A stretch of 64,000 nt of DNA from an uncultured Corynebacterium sp. (lineage in GTDB: Bacteria; Actinomycetota; Actinomycetes; Mycobacteriales; Mycobacteriaceae). Below the pieces are notes generated by a model. It had not been told where the DNA came from, searched no databases, and worked only from the letters and a program-made list of their open reading frames with translations. Numbering within the stretch: position 1 is the stretch's first letter; each line of letters opens with the position of its first letter. The position numbers and the translations under genes are program-made. This document shows positions 7,837-16,933 of the stretch, piece after piece. The DNA is taken from the NCBI RefSeq assembly GCF_946222305.1, contig NZ_CAMIHZ010000005.1, forward strand, positions 53,187 to 117,186, read 5' to 3'.

Positions 7837-8352
7837 TTAGCCGAGTTCGCGTTCTACGCCCGATAAGAGACTGATGGCAAATTTCACGGTTGATTGCCTG
7901 ATTGCTGCCCGCACGTCGCTAGCGTTTGGGTCCCACCACTCGGCCGGTAGAGTCTGCACCACTGTTTGTTCAGGGGCTTTTGTTCCGACGCCCACGTATA
8001 CCTCACCCACCGGATGACCATCTTGGGGATCGGGGCCTGCAACTCCGGTCAGCCCGATGCCGAAATCGGCATCGCATTTTCGCGCTGCCCCCGTCGCGAG
8101 TGCTGCGGCAACATCGGGGTGGACTGGCCCGTGGCGTCGGAGAAGATCGGGATTCACCCCAGCCAACGTCGACTTAAGGTCGGTGGCATAGACAATGAGG
8201 CCACCTCGCAGCACGTTGGACGCACCGGGGACGGTGGCGAGAGTTGCCGAAAGCAACCCGGCAGTCAGCGATTCGGCGGTAGCTACCGTGCGCCCAGAGC
8301 GTCGCAACTGGACGATAAGGTCGCACGCAGAAACTTCATCCAGCCTAGACAT
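7837..8352 (-). CDS. cinA: CinA C-terminal domain protein (NMN amidohydrolase type)
   Basis: A 171-residue stand-alone CinA_C domain, the part that deamidates nicotinamide mononucleotide in PncC-type enzymes. Family marks are ATAESLTAGLLSATLATVPG, the GGLIVYATDLKSTLAGV segment and GIGLTGVAGPDPQDGHPVGEVYVG. The N-terminal MoCF-like domain of full CinA is absent, as usual in this group. The start at MSRLDEVS overlaps the end of pgsA by eight bases; a start at 8370 is possible. The gene follows pgsA and precedes clgR, as in C. glutamicum. Confidence 0.85.
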   Translation of the reverse strand: MSRLDEVSACDLIVQLRRSGRTVATAESLTAGLLSATLATVPGASNVLRGGLIVYATDLKSTLAGVNPDLLRRHGPVHPDVAAALATGAARKCDADFGIGLTGVAGPDPQDGHPVGEVYVGVGTKAPEQTVVQTLPAEWWDPNASDVRAAIRQSTVKFAISLLSGVERELG

Positions 8353-8983
8353 GGGATGCAGGTGACGCATTTTGCTCGCGAGAATCCAGCAGATACTGCA
8401 CTCCGGTAACTACCGTGACGATAACCGCCAGCCCCATGACGATGTGAGCCGCCCACGCGACTGCTCCCCCGATCGGGAGAATGTAGAGAGCGACCGCCAG
8501 AGTTTGAAGAACGGTCTTAAGCTTCCCTCCCTTGGAGGCTGGCACAACACGTCCGCGCCGCGCCAGGATCATACGCCACACCGTGATCCCCAATTCCCGC
8601 ACCACGATGACGGCAGTGACCCACCACCAGAGTTCACCCAGAATATTGAGGCTCACGAGAGCCGAGATCATGAGTGCTTTGTCGGCGATAGGGTCGGCCA
8701 GTTTGCCGAAGTCAGTGATAACTTCGTATTTGCGGGCCAAGAATCCATCGAGCTGATCCGTAAACATCAGCAAAACGAAAACGATGAGCGCCCACCACCG
8801 GGTTGCCTTGTCAGGACTGCCGGCTTCGGCCCAGTTACCTGAGGTGAGGATCAACCACAGGAAAAGTGGGATCAAAACAATGCGAACCGTCGTGAGGACG
8901 TTGGGCAAACTCAGGCGGTGCACCACGCGCCCGAACGGCGATAAATTGGTGCGCTTCATCGATGTCGTAGACACACCCGTCAT
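8345..8983 (-). CDS. pgsA: CDP-diacylglycerol-glycerol-3-phosphate 3-phosphatidyltransferase
   Basis: A 212-residue membrane enzyme that makes phosphatidylglycerophosphate. The CDP-alcohol phosphotransferase signature D-G-x2-A-R-x8-G-x3-D-x3-D is complete: DGFLAR, then G and DPIAD, near residues 80-102. Several hydrophobic segments surround it. The neighbouring cinA and clgR favour the PgsA2 role over phosphatidylinositol phosphate synthase. The stop of terC is only four bases upstream of its start, and cinA overlaps its end, so terC-pgsA-cinA may be read together. Confidence 0.88.
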   Translation of the reverse strand: MTGVSTTSMKRTNLSPFGRVVHRLSLPNVLTTVRIVLIPLFLWLILTSGNWAEAGSPDKATRWWALIVFVLLMFTDQLDGFLARKYEVITDFGKLADPIADKALMISALVSLNILGELWWWVTAVIVVRELGITVWRMILARRGRVVPASKGGKLKTVLQTLAVALYILPIGGAVAWAAHIVMGLAVIVTVVTGVQYLLDSREQNASPASHV

Positions 8984-8987
8984 CCTA

Positions 8988-10049
8988 CTAGGAGCTTACC
9001 GGGGTATCAGCAGAGCCATCGGCATCTGCCGAGTCGCGTTCTTCTGCATCTTCCTTGGCCGCAGCGCGCTTATTTCCGATGGTGAGACTCAAGACGGTGG
9101 TGAGGATCAGAACACCGACGATAACGATGAGCGACATTTCTACGGAAACTTCGGGTACATGCACGTTTTCGCCACCGTTGATGAATGGCAGGTTGTTTTC
9201 GTGCAGCGCATGCAGCACCAGCTTTACGCCGATGAAAGCAAGGATGATTCCCAGACCGTACGACAGGTAGACAAGCTTGTCCAGCAAACCATCGAGCAGG
9301 AAGTACAACTGACGCAGCCCCATGAGCGCCAACGCGTTCGTCGTGAACACGATGTAAGGCTCGCTCGTGATGCCATAGATAGCCGGGATCGAGTCGAGTG
9401 CGAACAGCAGGTCAATGAAACCGATGGCCAGCAGACCCACAAATAGAGGCGTGAGGATGAGCTTGCCCTTATCGCGGTAGGCCAACTTATCGCCGTTGTA
9501 ATCCTTGGAGACCGGCACGACCTTGCGGATGGTGCGGACCACCCACATGTTTTGTGGGTCGGTTTCTTCCTTTTCAGTGATCTCGTCGATTACCAGCTTG
9601 ATGGCCGTCCACAGCAGGAAGATACCGAAGATGTAGAAAACATCGGACCATGCCGAGATGACTGCCGCGCCGAGGGCAATGAAGATGCCGCGGAAGACCA
9701 GGGCCATCGCGATACCCCACAACAGAACCTTCTGCTGATATTTGCGGGGGATCTTGAATGACGACATGATCAGCGCGAAGATGAACAAGTTATCAACGCT
9801 AAGCGCCTTTTCGGTGACATAGCCGGCGAAGAACTCCACACCGTGTTGGTGCGGGTTACCCGGCTCTCCCCAAGTCAGCCACAGAAAACCGCCGAAGAGG
9901 CAGGCTAGGCCGATGTAGAACAGGGACCACAGGGCGGATTCCTTCATGCTGGGCTCGTGCGGGGTGCGCACGTGGGCGAAGAAATCGAAAATGAAGAATC
10001 CCGCGATCACGACGATCGTGATGATCCACGTTAAAGCGTTAACTTCCAT
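8988..10049 (-). CDS. TerC family membrane protein, likely Mn2+ exporter
   Basis: A polytopic membrane protein of about 353 residues of the TerC/Alx family, with FIFALIMSSF, GIAMALVFRGIFI and the conserved acidic FALDSIPAIYGIT segment that is thought to bind metal. The start is placed at MEVNALTW (10049), with GGAGG 11 bases upstream; the longer reading to 10112 runs into the riboswitch. A yybP-ykoY manganese riboswitch lies directly upstream, which links the gene to manganese detoxification rather than tellurite resistance. The C-terminus is acidic and hydrophilic. The gene lies between pgsA and ftsK, as in C. glutamicum. Confidence 0.9.
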   Translation of the reverse strand: MEVNALTWIITIVVIAGFFIFDFFAHVRTPHEPSMKESALWSLFYIGLACLFGGFLWLTWGEPGNPHQHGVEFFAGYVTEKALSVDNLFIFALIMSSFKIPRKYQQKVLLWGIAMALVFRGIFIALGAAVISAWSDVFYIFGIFLLWTAIKLVIDEITEKEETDPQNMWVVRTIRKVVPVSKDYNGDKLAYRDKGKLILTPLFVGLLAIGFIDLLFALDSIPAIYGITSEPYIVFTTNALALMGLRQLYFLLDGLLDKLVYLSYGLGIILAFIGVKLVLHALHENNLPFINGGENVHVPEVSVEMSLIVIVGVLILTTVLSLTIGNKRAAAKEDAEERDSADADGSADTPVSS

Positions 10050-10060
10050 GGAAAAATAAA

Positions 10061-10240
10061 CCTCCGGCTTTCTTAAAAAGGACGTGGTGAATGAGCCGGA
10101 GGTCTCCCCCATCAGATGTCGAAGTCATGAGAACCTCGTGAACCTGACCGGCACGACCGGGAGGTTGTCATAAAACCTGCCGTGTTGACGATCGATGCCG
10201 TTGGTCACCGGATGGTGGTGGGGTACTCCCCTCCATGGTT
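10061..10240 (-). promoter_or_regulatory. yybP-ykoY (Mn2+) riboswitch controlling terC
   Basis: Read on the minus strand, the leader has the two conserved joints of the family: GGAGGGGAGTA at 10234-10224 and GGGGGAGACCTCC at 10110-10098, whose outer GGAGG and CCTCC form helix P1. The inner arm GTCAACACGGC is also typical. The 3' strand of P1, CCTCCGGCT (10102-10094), is a perfect 9-base complement of AGCCGGAGG (10069-10061), which holds the terC ribosome site and is followed by a U-rich run. So P1 and the sequestering hairpin exclude each other, and metal binding should turn expression on. Confidence 0.8.
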
Positions 10241-10269
10241 AGCCAGTGTACACATCAACTGAGGTGGGG

Positions 10270-13200
10270 CTAAAACGCTCCTTTGGTTGGGTCTGCCTGG
10301 ACCACCCGTGGAATCTCAGCTGTGTTGTCCGCGCTAGGGCCGCCAGCCGGTTGGCTCTTGGAGGCGTCGGTGGAAGAAGGTGTAGCCCCACCAGCAGTAG
10401 ATTCACCGGCGACATCGGGTTGATCCTCCCGCAGCTCCGCAGGTGCGTCCTCGGGATTCGCGCCCTTGATCATCCACAGCATCGTGTCCAATTCCTCGGG
10501 CTTGACCAGCACTTCACGGGCCTTGGAACCTTCGGAGGGGCCCACTACTCCCCGAGTTTCCATCAGGTCCATTAGGCGACCGGCCTTGGCGAAACCGATG
10601 CGCAGCTTGCGCTGCAGCATGGAGGTCGAACCGAACTGGCTGGTGACCACGAGCTCAACCGCTTGCAGCAGATCTTCGAGGTCGTTGCCGATATCCGGAT
10701 CGATATCCTTCTTGGCTTCCGCGGCTTTATCTTCGGTCACGCCTTCGGTGTAATCCGGTTCGGCCTGGTCCTTGGCGGCATCCACCACCGCTTGAATTTC
10801 CTCGTCAGTGACGAAGGCGCCCTGGATGCGCTGTGGCTTGCCAGCTCCCTGTGGGATGAACAGGCCGTCGCCCATACCGATCAGCTTTTCCGCGCCGCCT
10901 TGGTCCAAGATCACGCGCGAGTCGGTGGATGAGGACGTGGCGAACGCCAACCGTGATGGCACGTTGGTCTTAATCAGGCCGGTGACCACATCGACCGATG
11001 GGCGCTGGGTTGCCAGCACCAAGTGGATGCCAGCTGCGCGGGCCTTCTGGGTGATACGGACGATGGAGTCCTCGATTTCGCGGGGCGCGGTCATCATCAA
11101 GTCCGCCAGCTCGTCTACCACGCACACGATGTACGGGTACGGACGGTATTCGCGTTCGCTACCCAGCGGGGTGGTGATCTCGCCGGACTTCACCTTCCTA
11201 TTGAAGTCCTTGATGTGGCGGACACGGGAAGCCTTCATGTCCATGTACCGCTGTTCCATCTCCTCCACCAGCCACGTCAATGCAGCGGCAGCCTTTTTCG
11301 GCTGGGTGATGATCGGGGTAATCAGGTGTGGGATTCCTTCGTATGGCGTGAGCTCTACCATCTTCGGATCCACGAGGATCATACGGACATCTTCCGGTGT
11401 TGCGCGCGTCAACAGGGAAACCAGCAACGAGTTGATAAACGCCGACTTACCCGAGCCAGTCGAGCCGGCCACCAGTAGGTGAGGCATCTTCTGGATGGAG
11501 TGCGCCACGAAGTCACCCTCAATATCCTTGCCCAGGCCGATCAACATCGGGTCAACATCTGTGGAGACCTTCGGCGCCGTCAGCACATCCCCCAAACGCA
11601 CCATTTCGCGGTCGCTATTGGGAACCTCGATACCCACAGCAGACTTGCCTGGGATCGGGGTGAGCAAGCGCACGTTGTCGGTTGCTGCAGCGTAGGCCAA
11701 ATTCGATTGCAGGTTCGTAATCTTCGAGACCTTCACACCGGGACCCAGCTCGATCTCGTAGCGCGTGACCGTAGGGCCGCGGGAGAACCCAGTTACTTGC
11801 GCGTTGACTTTGAACTCATCGAAAACGTCGGTGATGGCCTCGATCATGCGATCGTTGGTCTCACTGCGAGTCTTGGGGGCATCGCCCTCGATCAACAAAT
11901 CCGCGCTAGGTAACTGATAATCGCTTGCTGCAGCTGCCTTTTCCACCGCCGAAGTTTCTTGTTTGACGCCCTGCGTTTCCGCTGCCTCTACCTCTGATTT
12001 AGGGGTCGAAGCTGGAATATTAGCGGCATCAATACCCGACCGCGCCAGGATGGCTTGGCGAACGGATTCGCGGGATGCGGCGACGGCATCCTTCTTGCCA
12101 TCATTCCCAGCAGCAGTTGTAGCCGGGCTCGCAGAGGATTGCTGTGGCTTGGGCGCTAGCTTAGCGACGGGCTTGGCTTGACCGACGAGTTGCGCAGGCG
12201 ATTGATTCTGCAGCTCATCGTCATCTTCCAGTAACTCGGCGACATCATCCATGCTCTGCGCTGCATCATTGCGCTGCGCTGTACCGACCTTCTTGCGCGT
12301 GGATCGGCGCCGCGTTTCTTGCTCGGGTGCCTCGAGCGCGCGAGTTTGCTGCAGGCCCTCGTCGGCGTAGTCTGCGGGTTCTTCACCGTAGTTATGGTCT
12401 GCCGCTGCCCGACGGCTACGGGAACTGTTGCGGGTGTTAACCGCAGACGACTTTCGGCCGGATCGTTCAGACCCAGTGCCGCCCGCACTGCGGATAGCCC
12501 GTGGCTGGCGACCGTCCGAAATCGCCTCATCAAGCTCCCGGTCGACGTCCGCGTAGACGTCGTCGTCATCGTATTCGCGGTCGTCATAATCGCTGTCATG
12601 TAGCGACCGGAGTCGGTCCATACCCAAACCGAAGTAGTGCGCAAGCTCGGACCACACCTGGGAAAAGGTCATCCCGGTGAGCTGAAGCGCTCCGTAGACA
12701 ATCGCGAGTAGAAGCAACGGCACCGCTAGAAACTCGCTGAAACCGATTGCCATGGGGCTACCGACGAGGTGGCCAACCATACCGCCAGCAATGGAACGAC
12801 CGGCACTATCGTCCGGCAGGCCTGCGAAAATGTGGATGCATGCCAAAGCACCAACGACGATAAGGAACACGCCGAAAGCCAACCGCAACGGAGAGCGCTG
12901 CGTTGTGCGCGCTCCCACAGCAAGCACCCATGCCCCGTACGCGAGAGCCAGGGGAACTACGAATGCGCCGGCACCCACAATCCACTTCATCAGCGAGGCC
13001 ACACCGTTGCCGATGGTGCCACCAACGCCAAACCACATGGTTCCAGCCATGATGACCGCGAGCGCCAGAACACCCAGTGCGGCACCATCGTAACCGCCGC
13101 CTACCCGGCGTGGGTGTTGGGCGTTTTCATCACCATCGTGAAACTCTTCACCCATATCTCGAGGGGTCTCATCCCGAGTAAGATCCAACTTTGTGGTTGG

Positions 13201-13629
13201 TGCTTCTGCATCGTCATAGCCGGTGGGCTTGGGGCGCTTCCGTCCGCGCGGACGTTGCCCACCTTCGAATGCGGCGTCCTCAGACTGGGCGCGTGCATTT
13301 CGCCGCGTGCGCTTCGAGCGCGGTGCTGGTGCCATTTGTTGAGTATCTTCCTCCCACATCACGTCTCGGCTATCGCCGTCTTCGCTACCGGATCCGGCGA
13401 TCTTCCTTCCCATTCCACCGACGCCACGAGCAACCGACGATAGCGCCGACCCCAACCCGTGACCTACAGCACCGAACGCACTGCCCGTGCGTTCGAAATC
13501 GTTGTAATCATACTCGTCACTAATCCCGTGGTTTCCGCCCATGGCGGAGCTTGACGCACGAGAACGCGCTGGCCGTGAAGATGGCCGGGCAGAACGGGAT
13601 CCGGAACGCGGACGACTAGTGACAGACAT
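10270..13629 (-). CDS. ftsK: DNA translocase FtsK
   Basis: About 1119 residues from MSVTSRPRSG (13629); a start at 13665 would add 12. It moves chromosome ends through the division septum. Order: basic, acidic-rich N-terminal tail; about four membrane segments at residues 180-320; a long low-complexity linker (320-570); then the RecA-like motor with Walker A AGSTGSGKSAF near residue 721, the DPKMVELTPYEGIPHL segment, and a C-terminal winged-helix gamma domain (LQAVELVVTSQFGSTSML) that reads KOPS sites. The N-terminal tail and linker are long and rich in charge, as in other actinobacteria. It lies between a TIGR03085-type gene and the terC riboswitch. Confidence 0.95.
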   Translation of the reverse strand: MSVTSRPRSGSRSARPSSRPARSRASSSAMGGNHGISDEYDYNDFERTGSAFGAVGHGLGSALSSVARGVGGMGRKIAGSGSEDGDSRDVMWEEDTQQMAPAPRSKRTRRNARAQSEDAAFEGGQRPRGRKRPKPTGYDDAEAPTTKLDLTRDETPRDMGEEFHDGDENAQHPRRVGGGYDGAALGVLALAVIMAGTMWFGVGGTIGNGVASLMKWIVGAGAFVVPLALAYGAWVLAVGARTTQRSPLRLAFGVFLIVVGALACIHIFAGLPDDSAGRSIAGGMVGHLVGSPMAIGFSEFLAVPLLLLAIVYGALQLTGMTFSQVWSELAHYFGLGMDRLRSLHDSDYDDREYDDDDVYADVDRELDEAISDGRQPRAIRSAGGTGSERSGRKSSAVNTRNSSRSRRAAADHNYGEEPADYADEGLQQTRALEAPEQETRRRSTRKKVGTAQRNDAAQSMDDVAELLEDDDELQNQSPAQLVGQAKPVAKLAPKPQQSSASPATTAAGNDGKKDAVAASRESVRQAILARSGIDAANIPASTPKSEVEAAETQGVKQETSAVEKAAAASDYQLPSADLLIEGDAPKTRSETNDRMIEAITDVFDEFKVNAQVTGFSRGPTVTRYEIELGPGVKVSKITNLQSNLAYAAATDNVRLLTPIPGKSAVGIEVPNSDREMVRLGDVLTAPKVSTDVDPMLIGLGKDIEGDFVAHSIQKMPHLLVAGSTGSGKSAFINSLLVSLLTRATPEDVRMILVDPKMVELTPYEGIPHLITPIITQPKKAAAALTWLVEEMEQRYMDMKASRVRHIKDFNRKVKSGEITTPLGSEREYRPYPYIVCVVDELADLMMTAPREIEDSIVRITQKARAAGIHLVLATQRPSVDVVTGLIKTNVPSRLAFATSSSTDSRVILDQGGAEKLIGMGDGLFIPQGAGKPQRIQGAFVTDEEIQAVVDAAKDQAEPDYTEGVTEDKAAEAKKDIDPDIGNDLEDLLQAVELVVTSQFGSTSMLQRKLRIGFAKAGRLMDLMETRGVVGPSEGSKAREVLVKPEELDTMLWMIKGANPEDAPAELREDQPDVAGESTAGGATPSSTDASKSQPAGGPSADNTAEIPRVVQADPTKGAF

Positions 13630-13755
13630 GGGATTCACTCTAGCCCGTTTAGTCACACCAGTCACACACGAAACACCTTCAGGAGCTAACTAATTGCACC
13701 CAAACCGGCGTCATCGTTAGTTTTATGTCCTGGGCGCCGCACACCCACAGCGAAA

Positions 13756-14484
13756 CTAGAGTGACTTCAACTCGATGCGCTCTTTCGCGTCGGGCTGAGA
13801 TTCCTCAACGGTCAAGTGTGCTGCCTTACCTCGTCCGAAAACCCACAGGAGAATCTCGGATGGCTTTCCGCAGATCTTCACTTCGGCTGCAGCTGTATTA
13901 CCGATGCGGAACACTTCCGGGCCGCCGGTCGGCGTCGAAGCAGAAGAAGGGAACTCGGGCTGGAGGATCACGTGAACGTTATCCGGACGCACCATCAAAC
14001 GGGCAGCCTGGGTAGTGATTTTCCACAGCTGACGTTCGACCGATTCGGGCAAATTACGTGGCGTGGTGTCCCCTCCCCCGCGGCGCACGTCTTCGTGGTG
14101 AATGAAATTCTCGGAGGCGTTAATGTACTTATCACCCAAACGCATGGGGTTCCACGCCGGTGGACCTTGGCGGAATTTCTCCACCAGCTGCTCGTAAGGT
14201 TGTTCGGCGACTTCCTTGGAAACCTTGTCTAGGTGGTCGCCGAGAAAGGGAACGAACATGCCAGCAGCTGCATCTGGACGGTTTTCGCGCACCACCAGGT
14301 GAGTCACCATGTCGCGAGTGTTCCAGCCGTCACACAGAGTGGGAGCATCCGGTCCCTTCTCAAGCAGCAACTGGGCGAGCTGCGCACGTTCCAGCTGAGA
14401 CACATTTGGGCTAATGCCGGAACCGAGGCTTGGCCGTTGTGGTTTTTCTGGATTGCCGTATGGATTTGCTTGGTTGTTGGTCAT
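13756..14484 (-). CDS. TIGR03085 family metal-binding protein (DinB-like)
   Basis: A 242-residue protein with the mycothiol-dependent maleylpyruvate isomerase/DinB-like fold: RAQLAQLLLEKGPDAPTLCDGW, then TRDMVTHLVVRE with the first metal histidine, and ASENFIHHEDVRRGG with further histidines. The family TIGR03085 is widespread in actinobacteria and has no proven reaction. The start is set at MTNNQANPYG because the upstream extension is basic and unlike the family. It lies between rnj and ftsK, on the same strand. A thiol-linked role is only an inference from the fold. Confidence 0.75.
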   Translation of the reverse strand: MTNNQANPYGNPEKPQRPSLGSGISPNVSQLERAQLAQLLLEKGPDAPTLCDGWNTRDMVTHLVVRENRPDAAAGMFVPFLGDHLDKVSKEVAEQPYEQLVEKFRQGPPAWNPMRLGDKYINASENFIHHEDVRRGGGDTTPRNLPESVERQLWKITTQAARLMVRPDNVHVILQPEFPSSASTPTGGPEVFRIGNTAAAEVKICGKPSEILLWVFGRGKAAHLTVEESQPDAKERIELKSL

Positions 14485-14654
14485 ATGTCCGAGTCTAGCG
14501 ATGACTCGGACAACCTGGCTGAGCGAAAGAAACCGCCGCCCTCCAACCTCCCGGTGAGCGGGAGCGGAAAGCGACGGTGGCGCAGACCTGAAGCAGACCA
14601 GTGCGCCTGCCTCTACTGGCTCCATCGGAACCAGCTACGAACTACGTCTTAGGT

Positions 14655-16925
14655 CTACAGCGAGGGCAAAGATTCGCCTTCTTCAAGCTCTTCGACGATT
14701 TCGCTGGTCATGGGCACGACCGTTGGAACGATGAATGGATTGCGCTTCCACTTATCGGAGATAAGCTTGCCCACCTTACGGCGGATGGACTGTGCCATGC
14801 GATAAGGATCGTTTTCACCGGCGCCTGCCAAGTCCATCATGGCGTTATCAACACACTCGCGGATCTCGCTGACCATGTCGCGAGCGTCGTCGGAGAAGCC
14901 CTTGGTCTGCACGCTCGGTGCCTCGAGCGGACGGCCGGTGCGGTTATCGATAACCACGGTGATGGATACAAGGCCGCCTTCAGCCATCGCCGTGCGGTCT
15001 TCCAGCACCTCGCTGTCGATGTCGCCCATACGCACGCCATCAACGTAGAGGTTGCCGACAGTCATCTGACCCACAACCTTGGCCTGGCCGTTGACTAGGT
15101 CAACGAACACACCGTTTTGAGCGATGGGGATGTTGTTGGCATTGACACCCGTGGAGATAGCCAGATCTCTGTTGGCACGTAGGTGGCGCCACTCACCGTG
15201 GACCGGCATGGCGTTGCGCGGACGGGCTGCGTTGTAGAGGAACAACAGCTCGCCAGCGAAACCGTGCCCGGAGGTGTGTACCTTGGCATCTCGACCGGTC
15301 ACCACGGTGGCACCGATCTGGGACAGCATGTTGATCACACCGAAGACTGCCTCTTCGTTTCCTGGGACCAAGGACGAGGACAGGATGATCAGGTCGCCGT
15401 CGCGCACGGTGATCTGGCGGTGCTCACGGCGCGCCATGCGGGACAGCGCCGCCATCGGCTCACCCTGGGTGCCGGTGGTGACCAGCACAACCTTGTGAGG
15501 AGCCATCTTGGAAGCCTCGTCCATGGTAACGAAGGTGCCACGAGGAGCTGTGAGGTAGCCCATGCGCTCCGCGATCTCCATGTTTCGGATCATGGAGCGG
15601 CCATTGAAGGCGACCTTGCGGCCGGCGGCCACTGCCGCATCCACGGCCGACTGCACGCGGGAGACGTTGGAGGCGAAGGAGGCGATGATGACTCGTTGCT
15701 TCGCGTCGCGAACCAAGCGCTTGAGGGTTGGAGCAATATCAGCCTCTGAACCGGACACTCCCGGTGTGGCTGCGTTGGTGGAGTCACAGAGGAAGAGATC
15801 GATTCCCTCGTCGCCGAAGCGGGACAGCGCTGGGAGGTCCGTTGGGCGACCATCCAAAGGTGTCTGGTCGAGTTTGATATCACCGGTGTGGACAACCAAG
15901 CCCGCGCCCGTCTTCAGCGCGATACCCAAGCATTCCGGAATGGAGTGGTTCACTGCGAAGAAGCGCAGATCGAATGGACCACGCGATTCGTGGGAATCCT
16001 CGTTGACCTCGATGAGCTTCGGGCGCTGCCTGTGCTCCTGGCACTTCGCGGAGATCAGGGCACACGTAAAGCGAGAGGCGATGATGGGGATATCCGCGCG
16101 CTGCTTTAGCAGCCACGGAATAGCTCCGATATGGTCCTCGTGACCGTGGGTGACTACTAGCGCCTCAACGCGATCCCATTTGTCTTCGAGGTAGCTGAAG
16201 TCAGGCAGAATCAGGTCAACGCCGGGCTCCCCGGAACTGGGGAAAAGTACACCACAGTCGATGATCAGCAGACGGTTGTTGTACTCGAAAACGGTCATAT
16301 TACGACCGATTTCAGAGATGCCACCTAAAGCAACAATGCGCAGGCCATTCTTTGGAGCCTTTGGTGGCCCAGGCAGACGCTTAGTGAGATCAGCGCCCTG
16401 CATAGCCTTGAGCGATCCCTTGCGACGGTCATCACCGCGTCGGTTGTTTCCACCACGGCCGCCACGGCCACCGCGGTTGTTGCCCCCGCGACCACCGCCG
16501 TTACCACCGGAACGGTTGTTGTCCCCGCCTCTATTGTTCGAGTTGCCCCCGTTGTTGCCACTGGCGTTATTTCCGCCATTGCTGCCACCGCGGTTGCGGC
16601 GGGAGCGGCGCGAACGGTTGCCACCGCGCGAATTACCGGAATTGCCAGAATTGGATTGCTGGTCGTTGTGGTTGTCGCCACCGCGACCGTTGCCAGCTGC
16701 TGCCGCATTGTCGTCGGCTGCGGGGGCCTGACCACCGTCGTTAAACGTGGTTGCCACATCCGCGTGGGAATTATTGTTCATATTTTGATCCTTGTTTGAG
16801 GCATTGTTGGCGTGTGCCTGTTCAGCTGCGCCGGTATTGCCAGCCTCCGAGGTAGCGGTCGTTTCCGCACTGGGCGGCGCCGCCTTGCGGGTCACCTTGC
16901 GGCCCCGCGAACGCTGTTCAGTCAT
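14655..16925 (-). CDS. rnj: Ribonuclease J
   Basis: A 756-residue metallo-beta-lactamase/beta-CASP RNase for mRNA and rRNA processing. The zinc motif THGHEDHIGAIP is at residues 259-270, and later blocks include VHTGDIKLD, FLCDSTNA and HTSGHGFAGELL. The catalytic core begins near residue 195. Before it is a disordered tail rich in Asn, Gly and Arg (about residues 76-168), which makes the protein some 200 residues longer than Bacillus RNase J. Such tails are common in corynebacteria and could bind RNA or partners. The dapA stop is eight bases upstream, so dapA-rnj is probably one operon. Confidence 0.95.
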   Translation of the reverse strand: MTEQRSRGRKVTRKAAPPSAETTATSEAGNTGAAEQAHANNASNKDQNMNNNSHADVATTFNDGGQAPAADDNAAAAGNGRGGDNHNDQQSNSGNSGNSRGGNRSRRSRRNRGGSNGGNNASGNNGGNSNNRGGDNNRSGGNGGGRGGNNRGGRGGRGGNNRRGDDRRKGSLKAMQGADLTKRLPGPPKAPKNGLRIVALGGISEIGRNMTVFEYNNRLLIIDCGVLFPSSGEPGVDLILPDFSYLEDKWDRVEALVVTHGHEDHIGAIPWLLKQRADIPIIASRFTCALISAKCQEHRQRPKLIEVNEDSHESRGPFDLRFFAVNHSIPECLGIALKTGAGLVVHTGDIKLDQTPLDGRPTDLPALSRFGDEGIDLFLCDSTNAATPGVSGSEADIAPTLKRLVRDAKQRVIIASFASNVSRVQSAVDAAVAAGRKVAFNGRSMIRNMEIAERMGYLTAPRGTFVTMDEASKMAPHKVVLVTTGTQGEPMAALSRMARREHRQITVRDGDLIILSSSLVPGNEEAVFGVINMLSQIGATVVTGRDAKVHTSGHGFAGELLFLYNAARPRNAMPVHGEWRHLRANRDLAISTGVNANNIPIAQNGVFVDLVNGQAKVVGQMTVGNLYVDGVRMGDIDSEVLEDRTAMAEGGLVSITVVIDNRTGRPLEAPSVQTKGFSDDARDMVSEIRECVDNAMMDLAGAGENDPYRMAQSIRRKVGKLISDKWKRNPFIVPTVVPMTSEIVEELEEGESLPSL
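16422..16700 (-). repeat. Low-complexity Asn/Gly/Arg repeat in rnj
   Basis: This part of rnj codes for imperfect NNGG, RGG and GGN repeats, about 93 residues. On the DNA it appears as degenerate CCACCGCGG/TTGTT-type units. It can vary in length by slippage. Confidence 0.75.
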
Positions 16926-16933
16926 ATCTTCCT

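Noticed and set aside
10050..10112. Longer TerC start at 10112
   Set aside because: It runs through the riboswitch P1 strand and the ribosome site of the shorter start; the first membrane helix begins at MEVNALTW.
12769..13443. 224-codon plus-strand frame inside ftsK
   Set aside because: Opposite an FtsK membrane and linker region; composition is shadow-like and there is no promoter or ribosome site.
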